Of a stretch of DNA of 64,000 nucleotides, positions 12,001 to 21,160 are shown piece by piece. Each line of letters opens with the position of its first letter. Within the stretch, counting starts at the first letter, position 1. Source of the stretch: Rhabditoides inermis (lineage: Eukaryota; Nematoda; Chromadorea; Rhabditida; Rhabditidae); assembly GCA_963966185.1 (NCBI GenBank), contig CAWZYM010000318.1, positions 1 to 64,000 on the forward strand, read 5' to 3'. The translations under genes and the position numbers were made by a program. Under the pieces are notes generated by a model. The model was not told the DNA's origin. It made no database searches and saw only the letters and a list, made by a program, of their open reading frames with translations.

Positions 12001-15000
12001 TTAGCTCCAAAATTTGAAACGTAGTTATCTCGAAACGTATGGCCGGTCATGTGGATTTGAAAACGGTTTTCGACTAGTGACCTCCTAGGGTATCTCTGAT
12101 ATCAGTTTGGTCACCATCGGCTTCTGTGACCTAAACGACACTCCTTGTTAGACTACAGAGACACTCGCACTTTATACTCTTATTTCAACACATACATTTC
12201 ATTCCGTGATTCCGTGAATGCATCACGTTAATTTTGTTTTAAAAATTTGACGAAAAAAGTTTTTGCTGTTGTTTCAACTTCTGTAGGAATCATATAACAA
12301 CGTTGCAGAATGCAAAAACTTGTCTACAACCTGGAGATAAAGGTCATAAACTTCAGTGCACTATCATACGTAAATCTACACTTCGCTTAAATCGAAGTAT
12401 TGTTCGACACTATTCATCAAAAACAAGAATAAAATGTACGTGATTTCTTTCAAATACCAACTTTATCCAAACTATTATCCGTGGTGCGAATACGGTAAGG
12501 GAATTTATCTGTTTAGCGTATGCATTCAGTTGAGCAGACTAGTACTTCACTCTGCACACAGTCGTATATCTCAAAACATATTAGTGTTAACAATTCGAAA
12601 AGAGAATTCATATTTTGCATTCTGTTAAAAAAAAGGATAGCTTTTTCAGACCTTTTCTCGCGCGGCTTCCATCCGCCAGCCACCGTCACATACATGGACG
12701 GGTATCAGCATCCAAACTACCACAGTGCCATTGTATAGGTATGTACCTCAGCTGTTGCAAATGTTCACCACATCAGCACTCATCCACTATTTTCAGACAA
12801 ACCATGGAAATAGACGAAAGACATTTCTGCAAAGTAAAAAAGGTATTCATAGAAAATGCGACAGTTGTTTGTTTGTGTTGGCTACTTGTTTCTTAACCAG
12901 TTTGAACCAACATGGGCGCGCATCACTACTAATTCTATGCTCACCGAACTGAGTTCGAAGGAAAACTTCTACATCACATACACAGCTATGATTATTGCAT
13001 AACCCGATAAAACTGTTTGTTGGACAGTGATTGTGTGCGTGAGGCATTTGCGTGCTCCGCGGCGACCGCTAAGCAGTTATTCAGTTGAAAATATTTGACC
13101 AAATTTTCTTGACGCCAAGTCGGCTCTGGCCAATGACGATCGAGAAGAGCATTCAAGAAGGTCAAATTTTTTGGTCAAAAATTTTAACTGAATAACTGCT
13201 TAAACCAAACAGACCGAAACCCCTATCCTCCTCCCACAGCCGCGGGATACGCATATCGATCCCCTCACAGCTGAACAGTGGGAACGAAAGTAGGGCGGGC
13301 GAAAGATAGTGAGCGGGCATACACCTGTCACACAATTTTTCCATCATTCCGTTACCTACCGCTCACTTCATTATCTTATATTCTGCTTACACCAGCAATA
13401 TATTCGCTTACATCGATGTATTTTGAAATGCAAAAAAACTAAAATAAATTGCAATATTCTGATCTCGTGAACCGGATATTTTACGAAAGTTGTGAGTTTT
13501 TGCGTGTGTGTTCTCGTGTTCAGATATTATGATTATACAGACCATCAATTGGGCGCAGAAGTTCTGTTATGGATAGTAGCGCATAGAGCGCAGCCACTCG
13601 TTGCATATACCAACTGTTATTGACGATATTGTTCCATTCAAACATGAATGCATTGCAACGCCCACAGACTGGACATGTGTCGACTGTTTTATCGGAGACG
13701 AGGTGAGCGTAGTATATACTTCACAGTCCTTGAATACGACTTGTTCAGATTGCAAAGCACACAGAATAGAGCTCGGAAATGGAATAGAAATAAGTTTGCT
13801 AACTTGTGAGTTGACAGTAATGCTAGACACGACTACCGACATTTTTCCCAGTGCGATGGACATCGTCCATGTAAGTCTGCTAAATTAAATAAACAGTTAA
13901 CATCCACTTTCAGAAGAGAAAACATTTACCATTCTATTTCACTAAAATGCAACTCTATTCATATACTCTAACCTCGACGTCCTACACACTTCAATTATTC
14001 ATTCTATACACAAATTCTTTCACGACGTGCACTGCTCAGCGCACCAGATGAACATGCGTAGACTACTTCATAGGCGACAGGTGAGTCGTTCATTTGTTAT
14101 TCGGTTATTTCACAGTGTGTTTAGAATTAGAAGGACTTTTCAAAGCCGCTCGAATCGGGACAACTGCCACATAGAATGGCGATATTTTAAATACAAAGCG
14201 AATTCGAATACTTCATTAATAAAGTTTACATGTCGATTATGAAGAGATGCGAGTTGTGAGTGATTTGACGTCAATTTGAAATTAGTGTAGATAATTTCAG
14301 ACAATGGACTTTGCACAGAAGTTCGAAAGTCATTATTTCATCCATATACGTTCCCGCATCATACATTTGCGGACACAATGCATCATTCTTCAATATTTCA
14401 CAAATGAAACGGTAAGAAAGTGAAATAGAAAAAAAATATACGATCATTTAGTACATTTTAGAAACTTCAGCAGTCTATTCCACAAAAAATATCATATTAA
14501 AGTACGTGTAAACAGAGATTTACGGAAAAATCATAGTTTATCCTAATAGATAGATAAATTCACGATAAGTTTAACGGTACACAAATTTTACTTTGAAAAA
14601 ATTTTACTCAAACGCCCTCAGGGCTTCAAAGTCGCTTGGCACAGGTCCAGGAGACTATGGCACAGTGCCAGGAGACTATACTCTGACAATCTGACCTCAC
14701 GCTGCGTATCGCTATCAGCTGTTCCGCTGTCAAATCAAATGTTCGTTCGTTTTCCCTTATTTTGTTGTATTTTGTTGTGTTCATTTATGATGTGTAATAT
14801 TGTGTGTTGTTTGTCATGATCATGCTATCGAATAAACGTCGTTTTGCCCTAAGTTCATCGGTGCGCAACGATGAAGCCGCGACGAAATTGTGCTTTTTTT
14901 CTTGTTTATTACGCTATCGTTCTTTTTGAATACATTATTTGTTTTGATGTGTTTTTTTTCCAGGAGCTTCACATGGACAAACTTTACCTATTCGTCATCA

Positions 15001-17568
15001 AGAATCATTGTCACATTGTGAACAGGTACGTAAGCGTTGAATTATCTTCTATAAGCTGATGTTGTTGAAACACCAGCGTTGTTGTATTTTGACAATGTGC
15101 TTTATTTATGACGTACTGCATATTTACTGGTATATGTAATCAAAATGAATTGCAGTTGTGACTCGCCGGCGTCAATGAAGCACACGGAAGGTGCGCGGGG
15201 CTGCGTCGGCCGGCAGACCGAGCCGAGCGGTTCGGCCAACTCGTCCTCCGCATGAAGAGCAACGTGAGTTTTGTTTTTAACATGATATACTTTGTTTGTT
15301 ATGTTTTTGTATGGCTGGATACATGTTGTTATACATATTGCACAACCTCCGTTTTGTGATTTAGATAAGCGCCGTGCCTGGTGCAGGGCATCGACTGCGA
15401 GTTCGTCCTCGTCGCGCCCCAGGAGCAGCGTCAAGCGTGAGAAGGTACGATACTGATTTTCTCTTTTTATGCAGTACATACGTTTTCAGCTTCTCGGAGC
15501 TGCTCCCGGAGTGGCAGCTGTGCCACGCCTGTGGCTGGAAGTGCGTACCTGTTCCCGATCCACCCAGAAAGCTTCGCCAACACAAAAAAACTCCCCGTAA
15601 TATTGTTCTGATAAAACATTTAATTACATGATGTGTCATTCTTCTTACGATAAACATTTCAATTGTCATGTTTGTGTTGAATTGTTTTGTTTTTGTTGGT
15701 TTCGTTCTTTGAGTTAAAAAGACTCGCTCGACAAATGCAATATCGATCGTTTGGTATGGGCCAGAGTGTAGACAGCGAGAGTGAATGCAAGATCGGTTCG
15801 CAATAGAGCTCATGAATCTGTGTTTAGTCGGACTTTAAAGAATAAATTCACTTTACTCCATCATATACATGAATAAATCACTTGCTATTCACTTTTTCAC
15901 TGGAAACATGATATTTACTTGAAATACTGTTCGTTCTCTGCATCTCCTTTTCCCTCACCCACCTCACTGCCCGGCAGCGCCATCCCCACAGTACCCGCCA
16001 TACGACCAGACTCCTCGTACAGACACGAACTGATCACCATCGCTGCAAACATCTCCTATCCACCATGCCAACTGCGCCACACCAACCCTCCGTCATTCCG
16101 TAGCGCTCGAGGATGGCGTGTCCTGTGTGCTGTCTCCACTTGTTCCACAGGTCGAGGCTGAGTGGGGCAGAGCCGGAAACAAACAGACGAACGTTGCGCG
16201 TCGCGTCCCCAGTCACACCGGACGAGAGGAGGCGACTGGAAGGAAAGTGAGTGAGAGAGCTCACAATGATGATGGGTTAACTTGTTTTTTTCTCGATAAA
16301 ACAAGATCACGAACCTGTAGAAGGTGGGCACTCCCATCATTACAGTAGCGTGCGGCAGCCAACGGAGAACGTCCTCGGCAGAGAATTTCTTTCTGCAACT
16401 GACTCTCCCTCCCCCCTCTCTCTCGCTCCCTCTCTCTCTCCCCTCCTCTCTCTCTCTCTCTTCTCCCCTCTCTCTCTATCTCTCTTCTCCCCTCTCTCTC
16501 TATCTCTCTTCTCCCCTCTCTCTCTATCTCTCTTCTCCCCTCTCTCTCTATCTCTCTATCTCTCTCCATCCTTCCCTCTTCTCCTCTCCTTCCCACTCCA
16601 CGCACCGCCAGATGACGCTGCTGCCAGTGAATAGACTGCAGTTGAGTGACAGGAACAGTCCGTGCACGTGATAAAAGGGAAGCGAGTGTAGTAGCCTGAA
16701 TCATTACATCTCTCCCCGTTCGCTTATCCCAATTCGAATTCACGGCGTGATGAACTGTAATGTCCCAATTCGCTTGCCCTCCCACCTATCATCGCCCGTG
16801 AACCGCCACTCCCTCACCAGCGACTCCGCGTTGTTCGCCAAACCCCCGTGGGTCAGCATCGCACCCTTCGGAAGACCTGCGGGGGAGCGTGGAAGGATGT
16901 GAGGGGGATGGTACGAGAGAGAGAGAGAGACTGACCAGTGGTTCCACTGGTGTAGCACACGACTGCCACGTCGTCCTCCTCTACGTTCTCCACTCCCATC
17001 TCCGGGCGGAGACAGCGCGTCTCTGAATGGCCGCCATCTGCCCTCCCCCTCCCTCCCTCCCCCACCCCTCGCCAGTGTCCTCTCCTCCACCACACTCGCC
17101 ACTCGACCCCGGAATGCCGCGTCCGCCGCCTCGTCGCATGTCACGAACACACGCGGCTCCGCGTCCTCAAACAACACAAGTCGATAGAGAGAGGGGGATA
17201 GAGACAGACCCACCTGCACATAGTGCGCCGTCTCCTTGTTGGTGTATCCGGGATTGACGGGGACATATATGGCTCCGAGGCGGGTGCACGCCAGATAGAG
17301 ACACAGCGCGTCAACCGACTTGCTCGTGCGGGCCAGCACACGGTCGCCTTTCTACACAGAGCAGAGGACACTTCTCTCTCCCCCTCTCTCTCCTCACCTG
17401 CACACCATACTTGCCATGCAGTGCGGCGACATACCGCCCTGTTCCCTCCAACAGCTCTCCATACGAGAGTGCCTTGTTCTCATCCAGGATCAGAGCCGGT
17501 CGCTTCCCGTATCTCTCCATTCCCGCCCGGACAGTGAGACTGAATGGCCGGGTTGCCGACTCGGCCAT
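7405..17568 (-). CDS. Malonyl-CoA synthetase-type acyl-CoA ligase (ACSF3/MatB-like)
   Basis: AMP-forming ligase that activates malonate to malonyl-CoA in this family, usually mitochondrial. It starts at 17568 ([11 protein letters not shown]). Exon 1 is 17398-17568 and exon 2 is 17214-17351. Later exons carry the P-loop YTSGTTG at about 16935, [12 protein letters not shown] at about 16870, [14 protein letters not shown] at about 16660, [10 protein letters not shown] at about 16330, [14 protein letters not shown] and ERYGMTE at about 16080, and MALPGSE at about 15970. After a 6.8 kb intron come [14 protein letters not shown] (9084-9137), [13 protein letters not shown] with TGDNGEID (about 7920-8010), [30 protein letters not shown], and the lysine-bearing tail [14 protein letters not shown] ending at 7405. 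The residues match MatB/ACSF3 more than fatty-acid ligases. A small exon at about 8087-8121 is one base short for its frame, and the beta-strand before GYW is not found, so the middle may carry an indel. Confidence 0.85.
8278..8493. mobile_element. Right half of a hAT-like MITE (CGATTAAT-rich)
   Basis: This stretch matches the right half of the complete element at 22237-22645: both share CCAGGAAGCGAAAATTGT, then arrays of CGATTAATCGTTAATCG, and the terminal TTAATCGACCCATCACTA. The left terminus is missing and I see no target duplication, so it is a truncated copy within the acyl-CoA ligase intron. Confidence 0.75.
8596..8604 (+). promoter_or_regulatory. TATA-like box of the nested ground-like peptide gene
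   Basis: GGTATAAGAAG lies about 65 bases upstream of the ATG at 8667, a plausible TATA box for a short secreted-peptide gene with a brief 5' UTR. Confidence 0.45.
8667..8864 (+). CDS. Small secreted Gly/Cys/Pro-rich peptide, ground-like N-terminus
   Basis: Nested on the opposite strand inside an acyl-CoA ligase intron. Exon 1 is 8667-8755 and exon 2 is 8810-8864, joined in phase across a GTGAAG...TTGCAG intron, giving 47 residues. It has a clean signal peptide ([16 protein letters not shown]), then [17 protein letters not shown] and a CP-rich end, CGCGGK. This Cys-Gly-run-Cys-Cys-Pro arrangement is the typical start of nematode ground-like (grl) proteins, hedgehog-related secreted proteins of cuticle and glia. 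The C-terminal ground-like domain is absent. A GTGAGG donor overlaps the stop (8861), so further exons could exist, but none is evident before the GA repeat at 9019. It may be a truncated grl copy or a free-standing short peptide. Confidence 0.65.
9018..9075. repeat. GA microsatellite
   Basis: (GA)n tract of about 55 bases just upstream (in plus coordinates) of the 9084-9137 exon of the acyl-CoA ligase. Its ER-repeat reading frame is not coding. Confidence 0.85.
9140..11064. other. Large-intron DNA without a supported gene
   Basis: AT-rich interior of the 6.8 kb acyl-CoA ligase intron. Isolated exon-like pieces flanked by splice-site consensus appear (for example about 9706-9850 and 10335-10398), and a short phrase, TACATGTTCAAG, recurs at about 9990 and 10540. 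They do not join into a gene I can support. They may be remnants of a decayed local gene family. Confidence 0.4.
11271..11330 (+). other. tRNA-like segment in the left arm of the foldback element
   Basis: GGTGGCTTAGTGGATAGAGC matches a pol III box A and GGGTTCGCTCTCC resembles box B at the correct spacing. The putative anticodon stem-loop is irregular, with an over-long loop, and no clear acceptor stem closes it. This looks like a tRNA-derived promoter, not a functional tRNA. Confidence 0.5.
11881..11940 (-). other. tRNA-like segment in the right arm of the foldback element
   Basis: Mirror copy of the left-arm segment, with a few differences (GGCCTAGTGG for box A). Its anticodon arm is better paired (GCCTG with CAGGC) but the loop is still too long. 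Being in inverted orientation, the two could be transcribed toward each other. Confidence 0.5.
12434..12738 (+). CDS. Possible small two-exon gene, unknown function
   Basis: Exon 1 (12434-12494, starting [17 protein letters not shown]) joins in phase across GTAAGG...TTTTTCAG to exon 2 (12650-12738, [20 protein letters not shown]) and ends at TAG, giving about 49 residues rich in Tyr and His. I do not recognise it. Good splice sites and phase argue for it; the short length and location in a transposon-rich intron argue against. It could be a remnant. Confidence 0.25.
13072..13200. mobile_element. 129 bp MITE flanked by TA
   Basis: The ends AGCAGTTATTCAGTT are inverted at 13200, with arms of about 45 bases that differ by a few changes. 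TA lies on both sides (13070-13071 and 13201-13202), the insertion signature of Tc1/mariner elements. It has no coding capacity. Confidence 0.7.
13203..15910. other. Intron interior with exon-like repeats, no supported gene
   Basis: Two similar exon-like segments ending in donors (about 13665-13703 and 14045-14081) look like a local duplication. At 14967-15584 several splice-flanked pieces with higher GC occur, including a frame with [18 protein letters not shown], which has a possible zinc-binding Cys cluster. I could not join these into one open frame. They may be gene remnants or an unidentified nested gene. Confidence 0.35.
16400..16575. repeat. CT-rich minisatellite, 24-base period
   Basis: Four near-identical copies of a 24-base unit (TCTCTCTTCTCCCCTCTCTC plus TCTA) between acyl-CoA ligase exons. 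It generates long SL-repeat or ERE-repeat frames that are not coding. Confidence 0.8.
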
Positions 17569-18003
17569 GCCCCCTCATCACCTGTTCTCCCGAGTCGCCA
17601 TCCATCGCCTCGCTTCTCCCACTCCCCGACGCATCACGCCTCTCAACATCTTCAACAAAAGTATCCACTCCGTCATCCATACTCTCTTACATGTATCATT
17701 TATACGGATAATCCGATCATCCAATCACGTAATCAGAGACCGAGACCAAAAATATCTATTTATCTCTGTTCTATCATCGCGAGAAACAACAATGGCGGGT
17801 ATATACAACAAGAAACAACAAATATCCTATGTTGGTTGATCTATTCGGTCTACGGGCTACAACAATCGATAAGGAAGAGTGTGTGGGCGAGGCGAGATAG
17901 CATCATCAGTTGTTGTGCTACTCGAAACAATGAGCGATGAGAAGGAAGGGTGTACTGTGGCACCGACTGATCGGGCAAACAAGTGATACACGCCTTTTCG
18001 TGT
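17569..18003. other. Spacer between mrpl-28 and the acyl-CoA ligase
   Basis: About 435 bases between two minus-strand genes. It presumably holds the 3' UTR of mrpl-28 and the 5' region of the ligase gene. No other feature is visible. Confidence 0.5.
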
Positions 18004-19598
18004 CTACTTCTTGAGCTTCTGTCCGATCGGGTTCAGGTACTTTCCGAGCAGCTGGTCTCCGAACTTGCTCTCCTCCGTCTTCGGAACAAACTCCGCCTCT
18101 TCCGTAGCCAGATCACTGCCCAATCGAAGCTTCTGCACCAGAACCGACTCCAGCCTGCAATCAGCAACAATACATACCAGGTGGAAAATTTGTGAACAAG
18201 CATTCAATAAATCGAAATAAAAGCCACGTGATGAGTGTGGACGGACGTGTATTTCTCGGGTACGTTGGCGGCGCTCTCCTCCCTGTCCTGCTGCTTGCGA
18301 GCAGCCTCATTAAGATCCAGACCCACCCACTTCGCCTCCTCCTCCGACACAACGAAGCGGGCATACCTGCAAACGAGACAATTCACGTAAGCAAAACAAC
18401 TTCTGACTGAAAAATTAAGGCATAAATAGAAATATGAAACATAACTGACTTTTGTTTTATGTATTCCTTCCTCTCCTCGTCCTCCGGATAGTACTCTCCA
18501 CGCGCCAGCGACAGCAGCAGCTCGCGCTTCAGTCTATAACAAATGTGTGCAAACTATACAACATTATTATAACTGAAGGTATTACTATAAAGCTTACAAA
18601 CGTACCTGTTTCCGAGCTTGCTGGCAATGTCAATCTCGGGCGTCTCGAGGAGATAGAGATCGAGGCCGAAGTGCGAGTCGATCAGGCGACACGCACGCTC
18701 CGTCACTGTCACCTAAACACAACACTATGTGCGCGGACGTGGCAGGTCAAATAAACTCATCTCAAACAATCTAACTCACAGCCATGTGCTTGTCGAGGAT
18801 CTCCGAGTAGAGGACGACCTTCTTGAGGTAGGGGAAAAAGAGGCGAGGAACCCAATACCTACACAACAAAACATTACAAACATGTTCAGCAGAGTATAGA
18901 AAAGCTGATCAGGGATTGCGAGACGAGTGAGGGAGGTGCAACTAGAGAGGTTCGCGTACCTAGGCAGGACCTTCTTCTTGGTGTAGGGCCGGCTCTCGAT
19001 CCATCCCTTGACCACTCCCTCTCCTCCCCACAGACCCTCGTCCTGCTGCGGAGTGTGCATGCCTGCAAACAAAGTTATATTCATAGCCAATTGGCACAGC
19101 AGCTCAACATGCCATGTCTATCATACACATTCACGCATACTCACCCCTGATAGGGAAGTCCTCTACGGGGACCTCCACCTGGCGAGTCTCATCCCACTGC
19201 AGACGCGACGTCGGCGGCCTATCAATGCGCAATCGATCACATCATCCATCCATCCATCATATGCCACCCCACCTGTAGTGGACTGCCTGCACGTCGCTGA
19301 GCACGTTCTGCCAGTAGCGCTGCTTGTAGTGCTCAGGTAGCCTGTAAAATGGTTTGAAAATAAATACAAATATAAGTGAATGAAAAAAATATTTACCTGT
19401 GCACGATCGAGTCAGGCTGGCGCCAAATCTCTTCGTTACGGCGGATGCGCTCTGCCTAAAACAAACAAATTGGAGTATTAAAAACACCTCTCTAAATCAC
19501 AACAATCATATAAAGATATAAATACATACCTTGTCCCAGGTGACAATGGGTCGCGGGGCGAGCGAGGTGAGCTGCTTGAGGTTCTTTGCCAGCGACAT
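18004..19598 (-). CDS. mrpl-28: Mitochondrial large-subunit ribosomal protein bL28m
   Basis: Component of the mitochondrial ribosome. The start MSLAKNLKQL is at 19598, preceded at about 19624 by a TTGCAG acceptor likely used for trans-splicing. Exons encode ERIRRNEEIWRQPDS, LPEHYKQRYWQNVLSDVQ, VHYRW, VEVPVEDFPIRG, GLWGGEGVVKGWIESR, YSEILDKHMAVTVTERACRL, LDLYLLETPEIDIASKLG, KRELLLSLARGEYYPEDEE and EEEAKWVGLDLNEAARKQQ, ending GQKLKK. These blocks match the animal MRPL28 family, notably the GLWGGEG, YSEILDK and EEEAEWVGL motifs. The gene starts only 125 bases downstream of the metallopeptidase stop on the same strand, a typical nematode operon spacing. Confidence 0.92.
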
Positions 19599-19722
19599 AC
19601 CCGCGCACCCGGCAATACACCCACTGCAATTTATACACATCTATATAAGATAACACTTCTACAACTACAACCAAGTATACGCAACACAATTACCCGCGAC
19701 ATAAACAACAACAAAAAAATCA

Positions 19723-20751
19723 CTACGCCGATCGTTTGCTCACGAAAACACAACCTCCTCCCTTCATCCACAACTGCCACTGGTCACTATCGTGCCTCTC
19801 ACACAGATGCATCCACTCGTCTTCCTTCCCTGCCTCCCTCCACTCCAGCAGCTCGTTGTCTGCCTTGCGCAGCCATGCAATCGCTCTCACTCCGCGTACT
19901 TCCACACTGCCCTTCTCTCCGCGCACCTCCGGCCGAGCTGCTACCTTCTCCACAGCAGCCGCACTTCTCCGCATCATCCACACAGACATATCGCCCCACT
20001 CTCCCTCGAGCATCGGTCGCGGGTCTCCCAGCAGCCATGCATACACGTTGGCCATTCCCGTCCGCATTACTCCATCTCCATGGTGAGGCAGACCAAGGAG
20101 ATGTCCAAACTCGTGCAGCAATGCGCTCCACACGGCGCCCACTCGACACATCTCTTGCGAATAGCCGTCCCTCCTCCGCCCATCCAGCGCATCCACGGCG
20201 TCCGCCACACTCGCGCCGATAAGAACCATGTCTGGATGTCTCACATACACACGTCCATCCATAGTCAAACACTGCATCACGCCTTCTCCCAAAACCACAT
20301 CCAACACGTCTGATCGCTTCTCTATCAGTCCGTCCATGGTAGCAATCCAATCACAAACATCATCACCGTCCCCAGAATCGACTATTTCCGCTTCTTCCAT
20401 CTCCAGTTGCACTCCTTCGAGACTGTCTCCTCTCGTGCAGTACTCCACAATTGCAGGCAGCATCAGGGCCACAGTCTTGCCCTGTTCTCCCATCCCTTGC
20501 TCGGCAACAACCCGCACTCGCTTGCTCCTTTTCACTCCTTCCGCAAATTCCACTTCCATCTCTCCTAGCTGCACAGTAAGTGGCTCGTCTCCTTCGTATA
20601 CCAGCACAACTGTAGTCTGATCGTCCTTCTCCACACTCCACAGCGCACTCACGCCATTCCGTTCCAGTTCACTGCTCCACTCCTCTCGCTTCTCTTCCCT
20701 CACGCATCCCAAATGCAAAGCACACACTCGCTGCCGCGTGCAAATGAGCAT
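19723..20751 (-). CDS. Intronless zinc metallopeptidase (YIL108W-like)
   Basis: A single 342-codon open frame with no introns, unlike every neighbour. The zinc-binding active site HEFGHLLGLPHH (HExxHxxGxxH) lies near residue 215, followed by GVMRTG. The C-terminal part has VRAIAWLRKADNELLEW, like the beta-rich tail of the putative peptidase family typified by yeast YIL108W. The N-terminal third is acidic and looks divergent. Family assignment is from the motif plus layout, and the substrate is unknown. The lack of introns suggests a retrocopy or a horizontally acquired gene, but its base use resembles nearby exons. It is upstream of mrpl-28 by 125 bases, so the two may be co-transcribed. Confidence 0.72.
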   Translation of the reverse strand: MLICTRQRVCALHLGCVREEKREEWSSELERNGVSALWSVEKDDQTTVVLVYEGDEPLTVQLGEMEVEFAEGVKRSKRVRVVAEQGMGEQGKTVALMLPAIVEYCTRGDSLEGVQLEMEEAEIVDSGDGDDVCDWIATMDGLIEKRSDVLDVVLGEGVMQCLTMDGRVYVRHPDMVLIGASVADAVDALDGRRRDGYSQEMCRVGAVWSALLHEFGHLLGLPHHGDGVMRTGMANVYAWLLGDPRPMLEGEWGDMSVWMMRRSAAAVEKVAARPEVRGEKGSVEVRGVRAIAWLRKADNELLEWREAGKEDEWMHLCERHDSDQWQLWMKGGGCVFVSKRSA

Positions 20752-21160
20752 CTACTTCGTAACATAACTATCAATTTCAAAATTAAAAATGAAGTACTAA
20801 TTGCGGTCATTGAACCGATACTAAAATACCCGAATAAAAAACTTTACAAATTAAAACATTTATTACTGTGCAAACTGGTATTATCACGAGACAACAAACA
20901 AAAAATAAGTTATATGAAGAGAATAAATAACCAGATACTCATCGACTAAATTCTCAAGCGGGTGCAGAGCGGCGTGACTCGTGTGGAAAATTAAAACAAC
21001 GCAACAAAGAATCCCCGGGAACAAATGGTAAAAGACGGCCTCGGCAGAGACATAACACAGATGGGATGAACAAGGAATAAATAATAATATTACAAGACGA
21101 ATGGATGCGAACCCTAGGAAGAAGAACTTCTCTGGCAGACTAGACAACATCAGCTAGATC
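20752..21160. other. Spacer between ostd-1 and the metallopeptidase
   Basis: AT-rich 409 bases. A minus-strand frame at 20884-21150 is hydrophobic but lacks splice or start support and starts just after the ostd-1 stop, so I regard it as 3' UTR. Confidence 0.5.

Larger units (their letters stand above)
11065..12147. mobile_element. Foldback (long inverted repeat) transposon with TTA target duplication
   Basis: The ends begin CAAGGAGTGTCGTTTAGG and are mirrored exactly at 12147. The inverted arms are about 310 bases each (11065-11375 and 11837-12147) and are nearly identical. TTA flanks both ends (11062-11064 and 12148-12150), as expected of a 3 bp target-site duplication of the PIF/Harbinger type; that superfamily assignment is inference. 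Each arm contains a tRNA-like segment. The middle, about 460 bases, holds no transposase. The element sits in the large acyl-CoA ligase intron. Confidence 0.8.

Noticed and set aside
14871..15059. 62-residue frame starting [11 protein letters not shown]
   Set aside because: It reads through an apparent intron with a T-run and a TTTCCAG acceptor; the true frame is elsewhere if there is a gene.
20884..21150. Hydrophobic 88-residue minus-strand frame
   Set aside because: It directly follows the ostd-1 stop, lacks splice or start context, and reads like 3' UTR.
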